The translations under genes and the position numbers were made by a program. The notes under the pieces were generated by a model. The model saw only the letters and a list, made by a program, of their open reading frames with translations. It ran no database searches and had not been told where the DNA came from. Shown one piece after another: positions 25,688 to 34,689 of a DNA stretch of 64,000 bases (its first letter is position 1; each line of letters opens with the position of its first letter). Source of the DNA: Pseudolabrys sp. FHR47 (GTDB lineage: Bacteria > Pseudomonadota > Alphaproteobacteria > Rhizobiales > Xanthobacteraceae). The stretch lies in contig NZ_CP039740.1 of NCBI RefSeq assembly GCF_005153485.1, positions 3,599,001 through 3,663,000 on the forward strand. The letters are read 5' to 3'.

Positions 25688-26574
25688 CTGCCGCGAGCAA
25701 GACGAAAGCCAAGTCCGCCCGCGCGGCTTCGCCCACGCCGCTCATCGACGGCGTGTCGCGCGATCTGCTGCGCGACATCGAGCATCTCGCCATCGAACTC
25801 GCTGGCATTGCCGGTACCGAGATCGCCAAGGCAATGGGCGGGCTGCTCGCGGTCAAATACAAGACCGCCATCAAGGAAGACGAATGGCGCGATCCGGTCT
25901 CCGAGGTCGATGACAAAGTTGAGCGCCTGATGCGCGAGCGCCTCGCCGAGCATTTCCCCGATCACGACATCATCGGCGAGGAAATGAAAGAACGGCCGAG
26001 CCGCGACAGCGATTTCATCTGGTCGGTCGATCCGATCGACGGCACCGCTAATTTCGTCAACGGCTTTCCGCTGTTCTCGGCGTCGATCGGCGTGCTGCAC
26101 AAGGGCGTGCCGGTGGTCGGCGCGCTGTGGTGTCCGATCAGCCACGCGTTGCGCGCCGGAGTCTATCACTGCACGCGCGGCGGCAAGGTCCGCTTCGATG
26201 GCGCCGATGTGACGCCGAAGGTCAATCCGGCGGTGCGTCGCCGCCTGGTCGGCGTGCCGGTCGCCACCGTGAGCGACGGCTTCTGGGAAACGCGCAAGAC
26301 CGGCTCCGCGGCGCTCGAATGCGCCATGGTCGCCGCCGGCCTGATGCAGGCCGCGCGTTTTGCCGCGCCGAATATCTGGGACGTCGCCGGGGGTCTCGCG
26401 CTGATCTTCGCCGGCGGCGGTATCGCGCGCCGCCGCCAGGGCGACGATTGGGTGCCAATGGAAAAGTTCGCGCCGACCAAGGAGACGCCGGACCTACGCT
26501 ATTGGAAATGTGAACTCATCGTGGGCGAGCCGAGTGCGGTCGAACGCATGTGCGAGGCGCAGAAGGCGGCTTGA
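25684..26574 (+). CDS. Inositol monophosphatase-family phosphatase
   Basis: Mg-dependent sugar- or inositol-phosphatase of 296 residues. Characteristic motifs are IIGEEM (metal glutamate), WSVDPIDGTANFVNGFP and the C-terminal NIWDVAGGLALIFAGGG. An N-terminal extension of about 35 residues, rich in Ala and Lys, precedes the domain. Its ATG overlaps the lipid-kinase stop. The lipid-kinase/phosphatase pairing suggests a phosphoinositide- or glycerolipid-related role (inference). Confidence 0.87.
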   Translation: MTAASKTKAKSARAASPTPLIDGVSRDLLRDIEHLAIELAGIAGTEIAKAMGGLLAVKYKTAIKEDEWRDPVSEVDDKVERLMRERLAEHFPDHDIIGEEMKERPSRDSDFIWSVDPIDGTANFVNGFPLFSASIGVLHKGVPVVGALWCPISHALRAGVYHCTRGGKVRFDGADVTPKVNPAVRRRLVGVPVATVSDGFWETRKTGSAALECAMVAAGLMQAARFAAPNIWDVAGGLALIFAGGGIARRRQGDDWVPMEKFAPTKETPDLRYWKCELIVGEPSAVERMCEAQKAA

Positions 26575-26616
26575 TCGAGGTCAACAAGGCGGCGGTATCC
26601 GGCGCCGACAAGAATC

Positions 26617-26646
26617 AGAAAGCCCGGCAACAAGGCCGGGCTTTCT
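26617..26646. terminator. Bidirectional terminator
   Basis: AGAAAGCCCGGC and GCCGGGCTTTCT form a stem with A and T tails on opposite sides. It can serve both the plus-strand phosphatase gene and the minus-strand small gene ending at 26677. Confidence 0.8.
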
Positions 26647-26676
26647 GCACATCCGATGACCGGTATCTGCTTCAGG

Positions 26677-26865
26677 CTAACGCTTGGCTGCCCGAGCAAC
26701 CCTTTCATCCTTGTTTTGGCGGTCGCGAGCCGAATTGAACTCCACGGCCTTGGCCATGAGATCGTTACCCATGGCGTCGAGGCTGTCGGCTACTGCGCGG
26801 CCGGCGCGCGCCAGCCTGGCGCATTCATCGGCCTTCTCGATAAGGTATTGTTCGATATCTTGCAT
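26677..26865 (-). CDS. Small conserved charged protein (62 aa)
   Basis: MQDIEQYLIEKADECARLAR begins a 62-residue, mainly helical, highly charged protein without membrane segment or signal. The start at 26865 has GGGA 7 bases upstream. Such short EKADECxRLAR proteins are common and unassigned in related genomes as far as I recall; no function is known. It ends next to a bidirectional terminator. Confidence 0.65.
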   Translation of the reverse strand: MQDIEQYLIEKADECARLARAGRAVADSLDAMGNDLMAKAVEFNSARDRQNKDERVARAAKR

Positions 26866-27000
26866 CCACGTCCCTTTCGTTCGCGGGCAAGTAAGAGCAA
26901 AAGACGACCGATTCAAGGACGCGCAAGGGCAATGAAGATCGTTATTGGGCGCGCGGGTGCAATATTGTGACGCGGCGGCGGTAATCCGAGGTTGTTTATA

Positions 27001-27342
27001 ATGTTCGTCTACAAAATATGTACTGCCGCGCTCTGGGCCGAAGCCGAGCGTGAGCGCGTGTTCCGCGGCGCGCCGGTCGATTTCGCCGATGGCTATATTC
27101 ACTTTTCCACGGCCGCGCAGGTCGCCGAGACGCTGACGAAGCACTTCGCCGGTCAGTCCAATCTCCTGCTCGTCGAAGTCGACACCGCCCGCCTCGGCGA
27201 TGCGCTCAAATGGGAGCCGTCGCGCGGCGGCGCGCTGTTCCCGCATCTTTACGACGTGCTCGACCTCACTGCGGTGAACCGCGTTATGGAGTTGCCGCTC
27301 GGCACCGACGGCTGCCACACCCTGCCACAGCTACCTGCATGA
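27001..27342 (+). CDS. DUF952 family protein
   Basis: A 113-residue cytoplasmic protein. VYKICTAALWAEAERERVF, DGYIHFSTAAQVAET and WEPSRGGALFPHLYDVL are the DUF952 signature blocks (ADP-ribosyltransferase-like fold has been proposed for the family). ATG 27001 is taken; a TTG 9 bases upstream would add three residues. Monocistronic. Confidence 0.82.
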   Translation: MFVYKICTAALWAEAERERVFRGAPVDFADGYIHFSTAAQVAETLTKHFAGQSNLLLVEVDTARLGDALKWEPSRGGALFPHLYDVLDLTAVNRVMELPLGTDGCHTLPQLPA

Positions 27343-27537
27343 ATCTTGGGCATGACCTGAATTGAGGCAGCGGTGGGTGGAACGCTGCGGCGCCTTGGCG
27401 CGTTTGCACCGCATAACAGGATCAGCCGTATGCGATGGGAAGATTTCAGCCGGGCGGGCCAATTCCACCCGTCCGTTTTTCATGCCAGCGCCGGCCCGCT
27501 GCGGGAGGCCGCGACCGAGGAGCGTGCCTCCGGGGCG

Positions 27538-27681
27538 ATGCGTTATCGTTGCCCCGTGAGCGCCTCCTTCGTGCTCGTGACCGAAGAGCCGATCCTCGCT
27601 ACGCTGAAAGCTCGCCCGCCGCTGCGCCGGCGTTGCCCGGCCTGCGGCGAGATGCATCTGCTCTGTGTCGCCGGCGGCTAA
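27538..27681 (+). CDS. Small conserved protein with zinc-ribbon-like cysteines (47 aa)
   Basis: MRYRCPVSASFVLVTEE, then RRRCPACGEMHLLCVAGG. One cysteine near the start and CPAC plus another cysteine near the end suggest a small zinc-binding fold. The frame is also open upstream to ATG 27430, so a longer 83-residue form is possible; the short start matches the part that looks conserved. A long antisense reading frame covers it but shows no protein-like features. The 195 bases upstream of the chosen start hold nothing else I can name. Confidence 0.45.
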   Translation: MRYRCPVSASFVLVTEEPILATLKARPPLRRRCPACGEMHLLCVAGG

Positions 27682-27751
27682 GCCTGCCGTCGCACGCGAC
27701 ATCGCGTTACCTTCGTTTGCATCGGCCGAGCGTGTAAGGTCGAGGTTACAA

Positions 27752-28321
27752 ATGGACCTCGACGCCAACCGCAGTCTGATCGTCGCCGCCCTCACCCGCA
27801 TAGCCGGGGGCGAGAAGACAGCCCTGCAAACCGTCTATCGGCTGACCTCCGCGAAGCTTTTTGCGATCTGCCTCCGTATCTTGGGCAGCCGTGAAGATGC
27901 GGAGGACGTATTGCAGGACGTTTACCTCACCGTGTGGCGCAAAGCCGCCGATTTCGATGCAAGCCGGGCGAGCCCGATGACCTGGCTGATCGCGATTGCC
28001 CGCAACCGTGCGATCGATCGCCTGCGTGCGAACCGCAGCGGACCGGTGCGCAGTCCGCTCGAAACCGCCGCCGCGGTCGCTGATGCCGCACCGGGCGCCG
28101 AAGACCGGCTCGCGCAAAACGAAGAGCAGATGCGGCTCAGGACCTGCCTCGACGCCCTTGCCGCCGAGGAAGGCCGTTCGCTGCGCGACGCATTCTTTGA
28201 AGCCCATACCTATGAAGAGCTGGCCCGCCGTGATGGGATACCGGCGGGCACGATGAAGAGTCGAATTCGCCGAGCCCTGATGAAGCTGAAGAACTGCCTG
28301 GACAATGCCGCGATCCGATGA
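27752..28321 (+). CDS. ECF-family RNA polymerase sigma factor
   Basis: A 189-residue extracytoplasmic-function sigma factor. Region 2 is visible as LRILGSREDAEDVLQDVYLTVW and WLIAIARNRAIDRLR, and region 4 as TYEELARRDGIPAGTMKSRIRRALMKL. The start codon ATG 27752 gives the usual N-terminus. Its stop overlaps the start of an anti-sigma gene by 4 bases, so the pair is co-translated. SigK-type assignment is suggested by the RskA-like partner. Confidence 0.88.
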   Translation: MDLDANRSLIVAALTRIAGGEKTALQTVYRLTSAKLFAICLRILGSREDAEDVLQDVYLTVWRKAADFDASRASPMTWLIAIARNRAIDRLRANRSGPVRSPLETAAAVADAAPGAEDRLAQNEEQMRLRTCLDALAAEEGRSLRDAFFEAHTYEELARRDGIPAGTMKSRIRRALMKLKNCLDNAAIR

Positions 28322-29034
28322 GCGACCTGCGCGACGATAACGGGCTGTCGCCCGACCAGTGGCTGGCCGCCGAATACGCCCTCGGCGTGCTCGAGCACGA
28401 CGAACGCGCGCGCGTCGAGGCTCGCCTCGCTAGCGATACGGCGTTCGTAAGCCTGGTCGAGGAATGGCAGTTGCGCCTAGCGCCACTGGCGGGAGAATTG
28501 AATGAAGTCGCGCCGTCGGCGGCGCTCTGGGACCGCATCGCCAACGCGCTCCCCCCATCGTCCGACCTGCGTGCGCAACCTGGACTGTGGCAAAGCCTGG
28601 CGTTCTGGCGCGGCCTCGCCGCGGCGAGCGCGGCGCTGGCCGTCGCCTGCCTTGCGCTTTTCATTTACGCTGGCGGCTTCTCGGGCGCGCCGCCGCCGCT
28701 CGCCCCGCTTCTCGCGTCCATCGATGGCGGCGGCCATCGCCATTTCATCGCTACGGTCGACCCATCGCATGGCAACGTCGCCGTCGTACCGGCGGCATTT
28801 GCCGCCGATGCGACCCGCGTGCCGGAGCTTTGGCTCATTCCCGCCGACGGCCGGCCGCGACCGCTCGGCCTGCTGAGCGCGACCCAGGCCGTTACAATCG
28901 CAATCCCGGCCGCCCTTGTGCCCCATGCCACGGCGGACGCCGTACTCGCCGTATCGCTGGAACCGAGGGGAGGCTCGCCGACGGGTCAACCGACCGGGCC
29001 GGTCGTCGCCAGCGGCAAGCTCACGCGTCTGTGA
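28318..29034 (+). CDS. RskA-like anti-sigma factor
   Basis: A 238-residue single-pass inner-membrane protein. The cytoplasmic N-terminus LAAEYALGVLEHDERARVEARL resembles the zinc-less anti-sigma domain; a membrane segment lies at about residues 100-122 (FWRGLAAASAALAVACLALFIY as two blocks); the periplasmic RskA domain follows, with FAADATRVPELWLIPADGRPR. It would hold the upstream ECF factor until an envelope signal triggers its degradation. Confidence 0.85.
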   Translation: MSDLRDDNGLSPDQWLAAEYALGVLEHDERARVEARLASDTAFVSLVEEWQLRLAPLAGELNEVAPSAALWDRIANALPPSSDLRAQPGLWQSLAFWRGLAAASAALAVACLALFIYAGGFSGAPPPLAPLLASIDGGGHRHFIATVDPSHGNVAVVPAAFAADATRVPELWLIPADGRPRPLGLLSATQAVTIAIPAALVPHATADAVLAVSLEPRGGSPTGQPTGPVVASGKLTRL

Positions 29035-29127
29035 ACGAAGCCGAAGCATCCGCGCGCCACGCGCACCCGTAGCTGCTTGCGTCTCCGCCATGAAAGGAGA
29101 CCGCAACAGAGAAACGGGAGTAACTCA

Positions 29128-29697
29128 ATGAATCTCGCTTTCAAGCCTGCCGGTGCCGCGCTGGCGCTGGCCGCCGCCCTTGCCGTCGCCGTCCCGGCGG
29201 CCGGCATCGCCCAGGAGAAGATGGTCGGCGGTGCCGCCATGCTTCCCTCGAAGAACATTGTCGAGAACGCTGTGAACTCGAAGGATCACACGACGTTGGT
29301 CGCCGCCGTGAAGGCGGCGGGCCTGGTCGACACGCTCTCGGGCAAGGGACCGTTCACGGTCTTCGCGCCGACCAACGCGGCCTTCGCCAAGCTGCCGGCC
29401 GGCACCGTCGACACGCTGCTCAAGCCCGAAAACAAGGCGCAGCTCACCAAGGTGCTGACCTGCCACGTCGTCGCGGCCGACGCCATGGCGGCCGTCATCG
29501 GCAAGATGATCAAGGACGAAGGCGGCATGCACAAGGTCAAGACCGTCGGCGGCTGCATGCTGACGGCCAAGATGTCCGGCGACAAGCTTCAGCTCGTCGA
29601 CGAAAAGGGCCAGACCGCCACCGTCACGATCGCCGACGTGAAGCAGTCGAACGGCGTCATCCACGTCATCGACACCGTCGTGCTGCCGGCGGGCTGA
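29128..29697 (+). CDS. Secreted fasciclin-domain protein
   Basis: A 189-residue periplasmic or surface protein. A signal peptide (residues 1 to about 28, ending AGIAQ) precedes one FAS1 domain: HTTLVAAVKAAGLVDTLSG, GPFTVFAPTNAAFAKLPAG and the C-terminal NGVIHVIDTVVLP. Fasciclin genes commonly accompany ECF/RskA pairs and are likely targets of the sigma factor. It follows the anti-sigma gene by 93 bases and has its own ribosome site. Confidence 0.9.
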   Translation: MNLAFKPAGAALALAAALAVAVPAAGIAQEKMVGGAAMLPSKNIVENAVNSKDHTTLVAAVKAAGLVDTLSGKGPFTVFAPTNAAFAKLPAGTVDTLLKPENKAQLTKVLTCHVVAADAMAAVIGKMIKDEGGMHKVKTVGGCMLTAKMSGDKLQLVDEKGQTATVTIADVKQSNGVIHVIDTVVLPAG

Positions 29698-29733
29698 TCC
29701 CGGCAGGCGGTAGGCCCGCCTGACCGAACGCCG

Positions 29734-29762
29734 CCCCCTCCCGATTCCCCGCGGGAGGGGGA
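29734..29762 (+). terminator. Hairpin after the fasciclin gene
   Basis: CCCCCTCCC pairs with GGGAGGGGG around a 10-base loop; no T run, so termination strength is uncertain. It separates the gene from the flhA promoter. Confidence 0.5.
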
Positions 29763-29773
29763 CGGTCCCCGCC

Positions 29774-29816
29774 GTTAACCACTCGCTAACCATAAACTGG
29801 GCAAACTTTGCCGGGT
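29774..29816 (+). promoter_or_regulatory. flhA promoter block: CtrA-box match plus conserved element
   Basis: TTAA-N7-CTAA (29775-29789) resembles a CtrA site, and GGGCAAACTTTGCCGGGT (29799-29816) is nearly the same as the element before fliF, at identical spacing. The inner part GGCAAA-C-TTTGCC is an inverted repeat. The chosen flhA start is 63 bases downstream. Confidence 0.65.
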
Positions 29817-29879
29817 TGCCGGCGCATGTTCGCCGGCGGCCGCTTTTTCGCCGTCCGGCCACCCGAGCACCGCCCCCGC

Positions 29880-32003
29880 ATGACCGACACCACCGCCGCG
29901 TCCCCTGCCCCGAGCGCCTCGCGGTTTCCCAGCCTCGGCGACATCGGCAACAGCATCCGGCGCAGCGACCTTGGCCTCGCGATCGGCGTCCTCGTCATCC
30001 TGGTCGTGCTGATCCTGCCGCTGCCGGCGGTCATGCTCGACGGCTTCCTCGCCATCTCGATCATCCTGTCGGTGCTGATCCTGATGACGGCGCTGTTCAT
30101 TCACGTGCCGCTGGAATTCTCCGCCTTCCCGACGGTGCTGCTCGTGACGACGATGTTGCGGCTGTCGCTCAACCTCGCCTCGACGCGCCTCATCCTGTCC
30201 CACGGTCATGAAGGCACCGACGCCGCCGGCCACGTCATCCAGGCGTTCGGCAACTTCGTGATGGGCGGCAATTTCGTCATCGGCATCATCGTCTTCGCCA
30301 TCCTGGTGATCGTGAACTTCGTCGTCATCACCAAGGGTTCGGGCCGCATCGCCGAAGTCGCCGCGCGCTTCCACCTCGACGCCATGCCCGGCAAGCAGAT
30401 GGCGATCGACGCCGACCTCTCCGCCGGCCTGATCGACGAGACCGAGGCGCGCCGCCGCCGCAAGGACCTCGAGGACGAAGGCGGCTTCTTCGGCGCCATG
30501 GACGGTGCCTCGAAATTCGTGCGGGGCGACGCCATCGCCGGCCTGCTCATCGTCTTCATCAACGTCATTGGCGGCATGATCATCGGCATCGCGCAGCAGG
30601 GCATGCCTTTCGCCGAAGCCGCGCATACCTATACGCTGCTCACCGTCGGCGATGGCCTCGTCAGCCAGATCCCGGCACTGGTCGTCTCGACCGCGGCGGG
30701 CCTCTTGGTGTCGAAGGCCGGCGTCACCGGTGCCGCCGACAAGGCGCTGATGAAGCAGCTCTCCGGCTATCCGAAGGCGCTCGGCATGTCGGGTGCGGTG
30801 ATGGTGTGCATGGCCTTGCTGCCGGGCATTCCGTTCCTGCCTTTCGTCATGCTTGGCGGCGGTGCCATCGGCCTTGCCACGCTCACCGCCCGCCGCACCA
30901 AGGAAGTCGCGGCGCGCGAAGCCGGCAAGAAGCAGACCGAGGCGCAGGCGGCGGCCCAGGTGGCGGAAGAGCCGATCTCAACCGCGCTCAAGATCGACGA
31001 CCTCAAGGTCGAACTGGGTTACGCGCTCCTACCGCTGGTCAATGCGCCCGACGGCACCGACCGCCTGACCGAGCAGATCAAGGCGCTGCGTCGCTCGCTC
31101 GCCAGCGACATGGGGTTCGTAATGCCGGCGGTGCGTATCCTCGACAACGTGCATCTCGACGCCAACAGCTACGTCATCAAGATCAAGGAAGTGGACGCCG
31201 GCACCGGCCGCGTCTGGGCCGGCCAGTACATGGTCATGGATCCGGCGGGCGGCCAGGTGCGGCTGCCAGGCAATCACACCACCGAGCCGACATTCGGTCT
31301 GCCCGCGACCTGGGTCGACGCCGCCATCAAGGACGAAGCGGCGATGCAGGGCTACACCGTGGTCGATGCCGCCACCGTGCTGTCGACGCATCTCACCGAA
31401 CTGCTCAAGGGCAACATGGCGGAATTGTTGTCCTACGGCGAAGTGCAGAAACTGCTCAAGGAACTGCCCAAGGAACAAGGCGAACTGCTCAAAGACATCA
31501 CGCCGTCGCTCATCAATACATCGGGCATCCAGCGCGTGCTGCAGATGTTGCTCGCCGAGCGCGTATCGATCCGAGACCTGTCGACCATCCTCGAAGGCAT
31601 CGCCGAAGGTCTTGCCTCGACGCGCAACCCGACGATGCTCACCGAGCATGTGCGCATGCGCCTGTCGCGCCAGATCTGCGCGCAATACGCCAACCCGTCC
31701 GGTTACCTGCCGCTGATCGCGCTGTCGGCGAAGTGGGAACAGGCTTTCGCGGAATCGCTGGTCGGCCAAGGCGACGACCGCCAGCTCGCCATGCAGCCCT
31801 CGAAGCTGACCGAGTTCATCACCTTGGTGCGCCAGGCCTACGAAGCCGCGGCGCGCGAAGGCGAAGCCCCGGTGCTCGTCACCTCCGCCAGCATCCGGCC
31901 CTTCGTGCGCGGCATCGTCGAGCGCTTCCGCGCCCAGACGCCCGTGATCTCGCAATCGGAAATCCACCCGCGGGCAAGGTTGAAGACGGTGGGCAGCATC
32001 TAG
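29880..32003 (+). CDS. flhA: Flagellar biosynthesis protein FlhA
   Basis: The major export-gate protein of the flagellar type III system, 707 residues. Eight hydrophobic segments fill the first half; the FHIPEP-family motifs LRLSLNLASTRLIL, GSGRIAEVAARFHLDAMPGKQ and DADLSAGLIDETEARRRR are clear, and the cytoplasmic C-terminal domain ends with STILEGIAEGLA and related blocks. ATG 29880 gives the common length; an in-frame ATG at 29826 would add 18 residues unlike the family. It stands alone, followed by a terminator. Confidence 0.95.
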   Translation: MTDTTAASPAPSASRFPSLGDIGNSIRRSDLGLAIGVLVILVVLILPLPAVMLDGFLAISIILSVLILMTALFIHVPLEFSAFPTVLLVTTMLRLSLNLASTRLILSHGHEGTDAAGHVIQAFGNFVMGGNFVIGIIVFAILVIVNFVVITKGSGRIAEVAARFHLDAMPGKQMAIDADLSAGLIDETEARRRRKDLEDEGGFFGAMDGASKFVRGDAIAGLLIVFINVIGGMIIGIAQQGMPFAEAAHTYTLLTVGDGLVSQIPALVVSTAAGLLVSKAGVTGAADKALMKQLSGYPKALGMSGAVMVCMALLPGIPFLPFVMLGGGAIGLATLTARRTKEVAAREAGKKQTEAQAAAQVAEEPISTALKIDDLKVELGYALLPLVNAPDGTDRLTEQIKALRRSLASDMGFVMPAVRILDNVHLDANSYVIKIKEVDAGTGRVWAGQYMVMDPAGGQVRLPGNHTTEPTFGLPATWVDAAIKDEAAMQGYTVVDAATVLSTHLTELLKGNMAELLSYGEVQKLLKELPKEQGELLKDITPSLINTSGIQRVLQMLLAERVSIRDLSTILEGIAEGLASTRNPTMLTEHVRMRLSRQICAQYANPSGYLPLIALSAKWEQAFAESLVGQGDDRQLAMQPSKLTEFITLVRQAYEAAAREGEAPVLVTSASIRPFVRGIVERFRAQTPVISQSEIHPRARLKTVGSI

Positions 32004-32101
32004 CTTGCGAGCCGGTGCGCCCTCGTCTAATACCTCCTCGGGCGCTTTCTTCGCGCCCGGTGCCGCCGGTCCCAACCGGCCGTAAGCGTTCAACGTGAAC
32101 C

Positions 32102-32160
32102 AACGCAATCAACCGCTTTCGGTCGTAACGACCGACGCCGGTTGGATTGCGTTTTTTATT
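32102..32160 (+). terminator. Large branched terminator after flhA
   Basis: AACGCAATC pairs with GATTGCGTT, followed by a T run; inside lie AACCG/CGGTT and CGGTCGT/ACGACCG. Located about 100 bases after flhA and before the MFS gene. Confidence 0.8.
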
Positions 32161-32207
32161 GTTCGCGGCGCAGTCCATCTGACGACAAGCACCTTAAAAG
32201 GACTGCC

Positions 32208-33413
32208 ATGACTTCCTCATCGACACGCGATCCGGCCGATCGCCGCCTGATCCTGCTCACCGCCGTACTCTTCCTTTCCTATCTCTGCATCGCCATGCCG
32301 CTGCCCATCGTGCCGGTCTTCGTGACCGCGCAACTGGGCTACGACAATGTCTGGGCTGGCCTTGGCGTCGGCATCGCCTTCGTTGCCACCATTTCCTCGC
32401 GCGGCATCACCGGCAGCTTTGCCGATCGGCGCGGCGCCAGGCTGGCGCTGCGGCGCGGCCTGATGTTTTACATCGCCGGCGCGCTGGTCGCGCTCATCGC
32501 CGGCCTGATCGCGGCAACGCCGCTCGCCGCCTATGGCCTGCTGCTCGCGGGCCGCCTGCTCATCGGCCTCGGTGAAAGCCTCGTCACGGTCAGCGTCGTG
32601 TCCTGGGGCGTCGGCATGGTCGGCCCGGCGCGCTCATCGCGCGTGCTGGCGCTGATGGGCGCAGCCATGTATGGCGCGCTCGCCGTCGGCGGGCCGATCG
32701 GCGTCATCCTGCTCGACACGCTCGGCTTCGCCGCGGCCATGGCGATCAGCGCCGTGCTGCCTGCTCTCGGCCTGCTGGTGACCTGGCGCATGCCCGGCGT
32801 ACCGGCGCATCCGGATGCCGAGCGGCCGTCCTTCCTCAGCGTCATCGGTCGCATCTGGTGGCATGGCTCGATCGTCGGCCTGCAGGGCATCGGCTTTGCC
32901 GCGATCGGCGCCTTCTTCGTGCTCTATTTCCGCGACCAGCACTGGGCCTATGCCGGGCTCGGCCTCACCGCTTTCGGCGGCGGCTTCGTGCTGGTGCGTA
33001 TCCTCTTCGGACACATGCCCGATCGTTTCGGCGGCGTGCCGGTGGCCATCGTATCGCTCGGCGTCGAGACCGTCGGCCAGATCCTGATCTGGACCGCGCC
33101 ACATCCGGGCTTTGCGCTGGCCGGCGCTTTCCTGACCGGGCTCGGCTGTTCGATGGTGTTTCCGGCGATGGGCCGCGAGGTCATCCGCCTCGTCGATCCG
33201 CATCTACGCAGCACGGCGCTCGGCGGCTTCGCCGCGTTTCAGGATATCGCCTATGGCCTCACCGGCCCCATTGCCGGTCTCGTCGCCGACCGGGCCGGTT
33301 ATGGCAGCGTGTACTTGATAGGCGCGGTCGGGGCCGTGCTCGGCTTCCTGATGGCCGTCTCTTTGCACCGGGCTGGCAAGGCAAACGCAGGCGGCGGGCC
33401 TGGCCCCAACTAG
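32208..33413 (+). CDS. MFS transporter
   Basis: A 401-residue major facilitator with about twelve hydrophobic segments. The loop motif GSFADRRGARLALRRG between segments 2 and 3 and GLGESLVTVSVVSWG fit the drug/sugar efflux (YhhS-like) branch. ATG 32208 is preceded by AAAGGA; an upstream in-frame start overlaps the flhA terminator and is rejected. Substrate unknown. Confidence 0.88.
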   Translation: MTSSSTRDPADRRLILLTAVLFLSYLCIAMPLPIVPVFVTAQLGYDNVWAGLGVGIAFVATISSRGITGSFADRRGARLALRRGLMFYIAGALVALIAGLIAATPLAAYGLLLAGRLLIGLGESLVTVSVVSWGVGMVGPARSSRVLALMGAAMYGALAVGGPIGVILLDTLGFAAAMAISAVLPALGLLVTWRMPGVPAHPDAERPSFLSVIGRIWWHGSIVGLQGIGFAAIGAFFVLYFRDQHWAYAGLGLTAFGGGFVLVRILFGHMPDRFGGVPVAIVSLGVETVGQILIWTAPHPGFALAGAFLTGLGCSMVFPAMGREVIRLVDPHLRSTALGGFAAFQDIAYGLTGPIAGLVADRAGYGSVYLIGAVGAVLGFLMAVSLHRAGKANAGGGPGPN

Positions 33414-33461
33414 GTACTTTCACCGAGTAGGCAATCCGCAGGGCCTTGCCATATTCGCGGT

Positions 33462-33638
33462 ATGAGCCTCCCTGAGCACAACACCTCCCACGCGCCCGCG
33501 CAGAGCTGCTGCGGGGCGCCGATGACTCTGGTCCGGATCGATCCAAAGGTGAGCAGCTTTCCGGAGTTGCGCACCTTCCGCTGCGACAATTGCAGGGATG
33601 TCAGAACGATCGAAACCGGGCCGGCTGTATCGCAGTGA
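33462..33638 (+). CDS. Small conserved protein with zinc-ribbon-like cysteines (58 aa)
   Basis: A short gene reading MSLPEHNTSHAPAQSCCGAP, then MTLVRIDPKV, FPELRTFRCDNCRD and a TGA stop. The pair CC in the first third and CDNC in the last third could bind zinc, and the spacing looks like a small rubredoxin-type knuckle. Codon use is like the neighbouring genes. Its size keeps it below usual cut-offs. Function unknown. Confidence 0.55.
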   Translation: MSLPEHNTSHAPAQSCCGAPMTLVRIDPKVSSFPELRTFRCDNCRDVRTIETGPAVSQ

Positions 33639-33654
33639 TACGACCCCGCCCGCC

Positions 33655-33888
33655 TCACACCGGCGGGTCGTAGCCCGGCGCCTTGAAGATGGTGTCCAGT
33701 TTGCCCGCGATTTCGGGCCGATAGACCTGCGCGCGCCAGTCCTCCGGCTTGACGTCCTCGATGCCCACCGAGATCGACTTCTCGCTCGATCCCAGGGTCT
33801 CGATCATGGCCTTGGTCAGGGCCTCGGCAAGCCGCACCTTGTCGGCATCGGAGCGCCCGGCGTACATTTTCACCACGATATGGGGCAT
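33655..33888 (-). CDS. 4-oxalocrotonate tautomerase family protein
   Basis: A 77-residue tautomerase: after removal of Met the catalytic N-terminal proline (PHIVVKMYAGRSDADK) is exposed, and LAEALTKAMIETL and SISVGIEDVKPEDW follow as in the PptA-like branch. Natural substrate is not predictable. It is convergent with the small cysteine protein, 16 bases between stops. Confidence 0.85.
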   Translation of the reverse strand: MPHIVVKMYAGRSDADKVRLAEALTKAMIETLGSSEKSISVGIEDVKPEDWRAQVYRPEIAGKLDTIFKAPGYDPPV

Positions 33889-34086
33889 GATTTTTGTCCT
33901 CGTTGCCGGCGCTGACTATATCCGGAATAATCCCTTTAGTCGCAAGGCATTAACTACGCCACCAGCGGTAGCCGCCGGGTTTCCGATATGTCGCGCAGGC
34001 CACTGGATTGCCGCAGTTTTATGACTATATAGAGCGTTCAAATCTGTGCCGGTTTGCCCGCTTGGCCCGGCTGCTCTGGAGACATC

Positions 34087-34335
34087 ATGAAGACCATCGA
34101 TTTTTCCGCGCCGGCGGAGTTGTTTCCGTCGCGTAACCGCAAGGTCGCGAGCAAGGTTCGCTACCGTCGCTTCGACAAGGCGTCGGAAGCCATCCGCTTC
34201 GCGGTCGAGGAATTGCCGGAAGCCCAGCTGCTCGGCGCCTATATCGAAATCAACGAGGCTCGCCTGAGCCACCAGGACATCAAGGCGCTCTATGAGAGCG
34301 AATCCTATCCGCTCAAGCGCGCGGCGAACGCCTGA
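34087..34335 (+). CDS. Small conserved protein (82 aa)
   Basis: A soluble 82-residue protein (MKTIDFSAPAELFPSRNRKV; IRFAVEELPEAQLLGAYIEI; LSHQDIKALYESESYPLKR). No membrane segment or signal. I believe similar short proteins occur in related Rhizobiales, but no function is recognised. Start ATG 34087 is preceded by CTGGAGAC. It is followed by a strong terminator. Confidence 0.65.
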   Translation: MKTIDFSAPAELFPSRNRKVASKVRYRRFDKASEAIRFAVEELPEAQLLGAYIEINEARLSHQDIKALYESESYPLKRAANA

Positions 34336-34369
34336 CGCCCATCTCGCTAATATAAACAATACAAAAAAT

Positions 34370-34400
34370 CGCCCGGCCATCGCGCCGGGCGTTTTCTTTT
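34370..34400 (+). terminator. Rho-independent terminator
   Basis: CGCCCGGC pairs with GCCGGGCG, then GTTTTCTTTT; 34 bases after the 82-residue gene. Confidence 0.88.
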
Positions 34401-34689
34401 CCAGCACTCGATGCGCCGCCGGGCGCCGGGACTGCCTCCAAAATAATTAAAAACAATTCATCTGAACCGCGGCGCAGGATGAGCGCCGGCGCGGCGTTTA
34501 ACTGATGAACGCAGGAACTGCCGCGATGCGGAATGCCGCGCTGCCGCAACGTCCGCGATCACGCGCTTTCACCGTTCCGTGAAAGAGGGCGCGGAACCGC
34601 CCGGCAATCCTTACGTTAATGGAACACGGAATTTGAACCTTTTCGCCGGGCCCCGCCACTCATAGGCGGAGCACCTGGAGGACGATGAG

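Noticed and set aside
27331..27801. A 156-residue minus-strand frame
   Set aside because: Overlaps the small CPAC protein and the sigma-factor start; translation lacks protein-like features.
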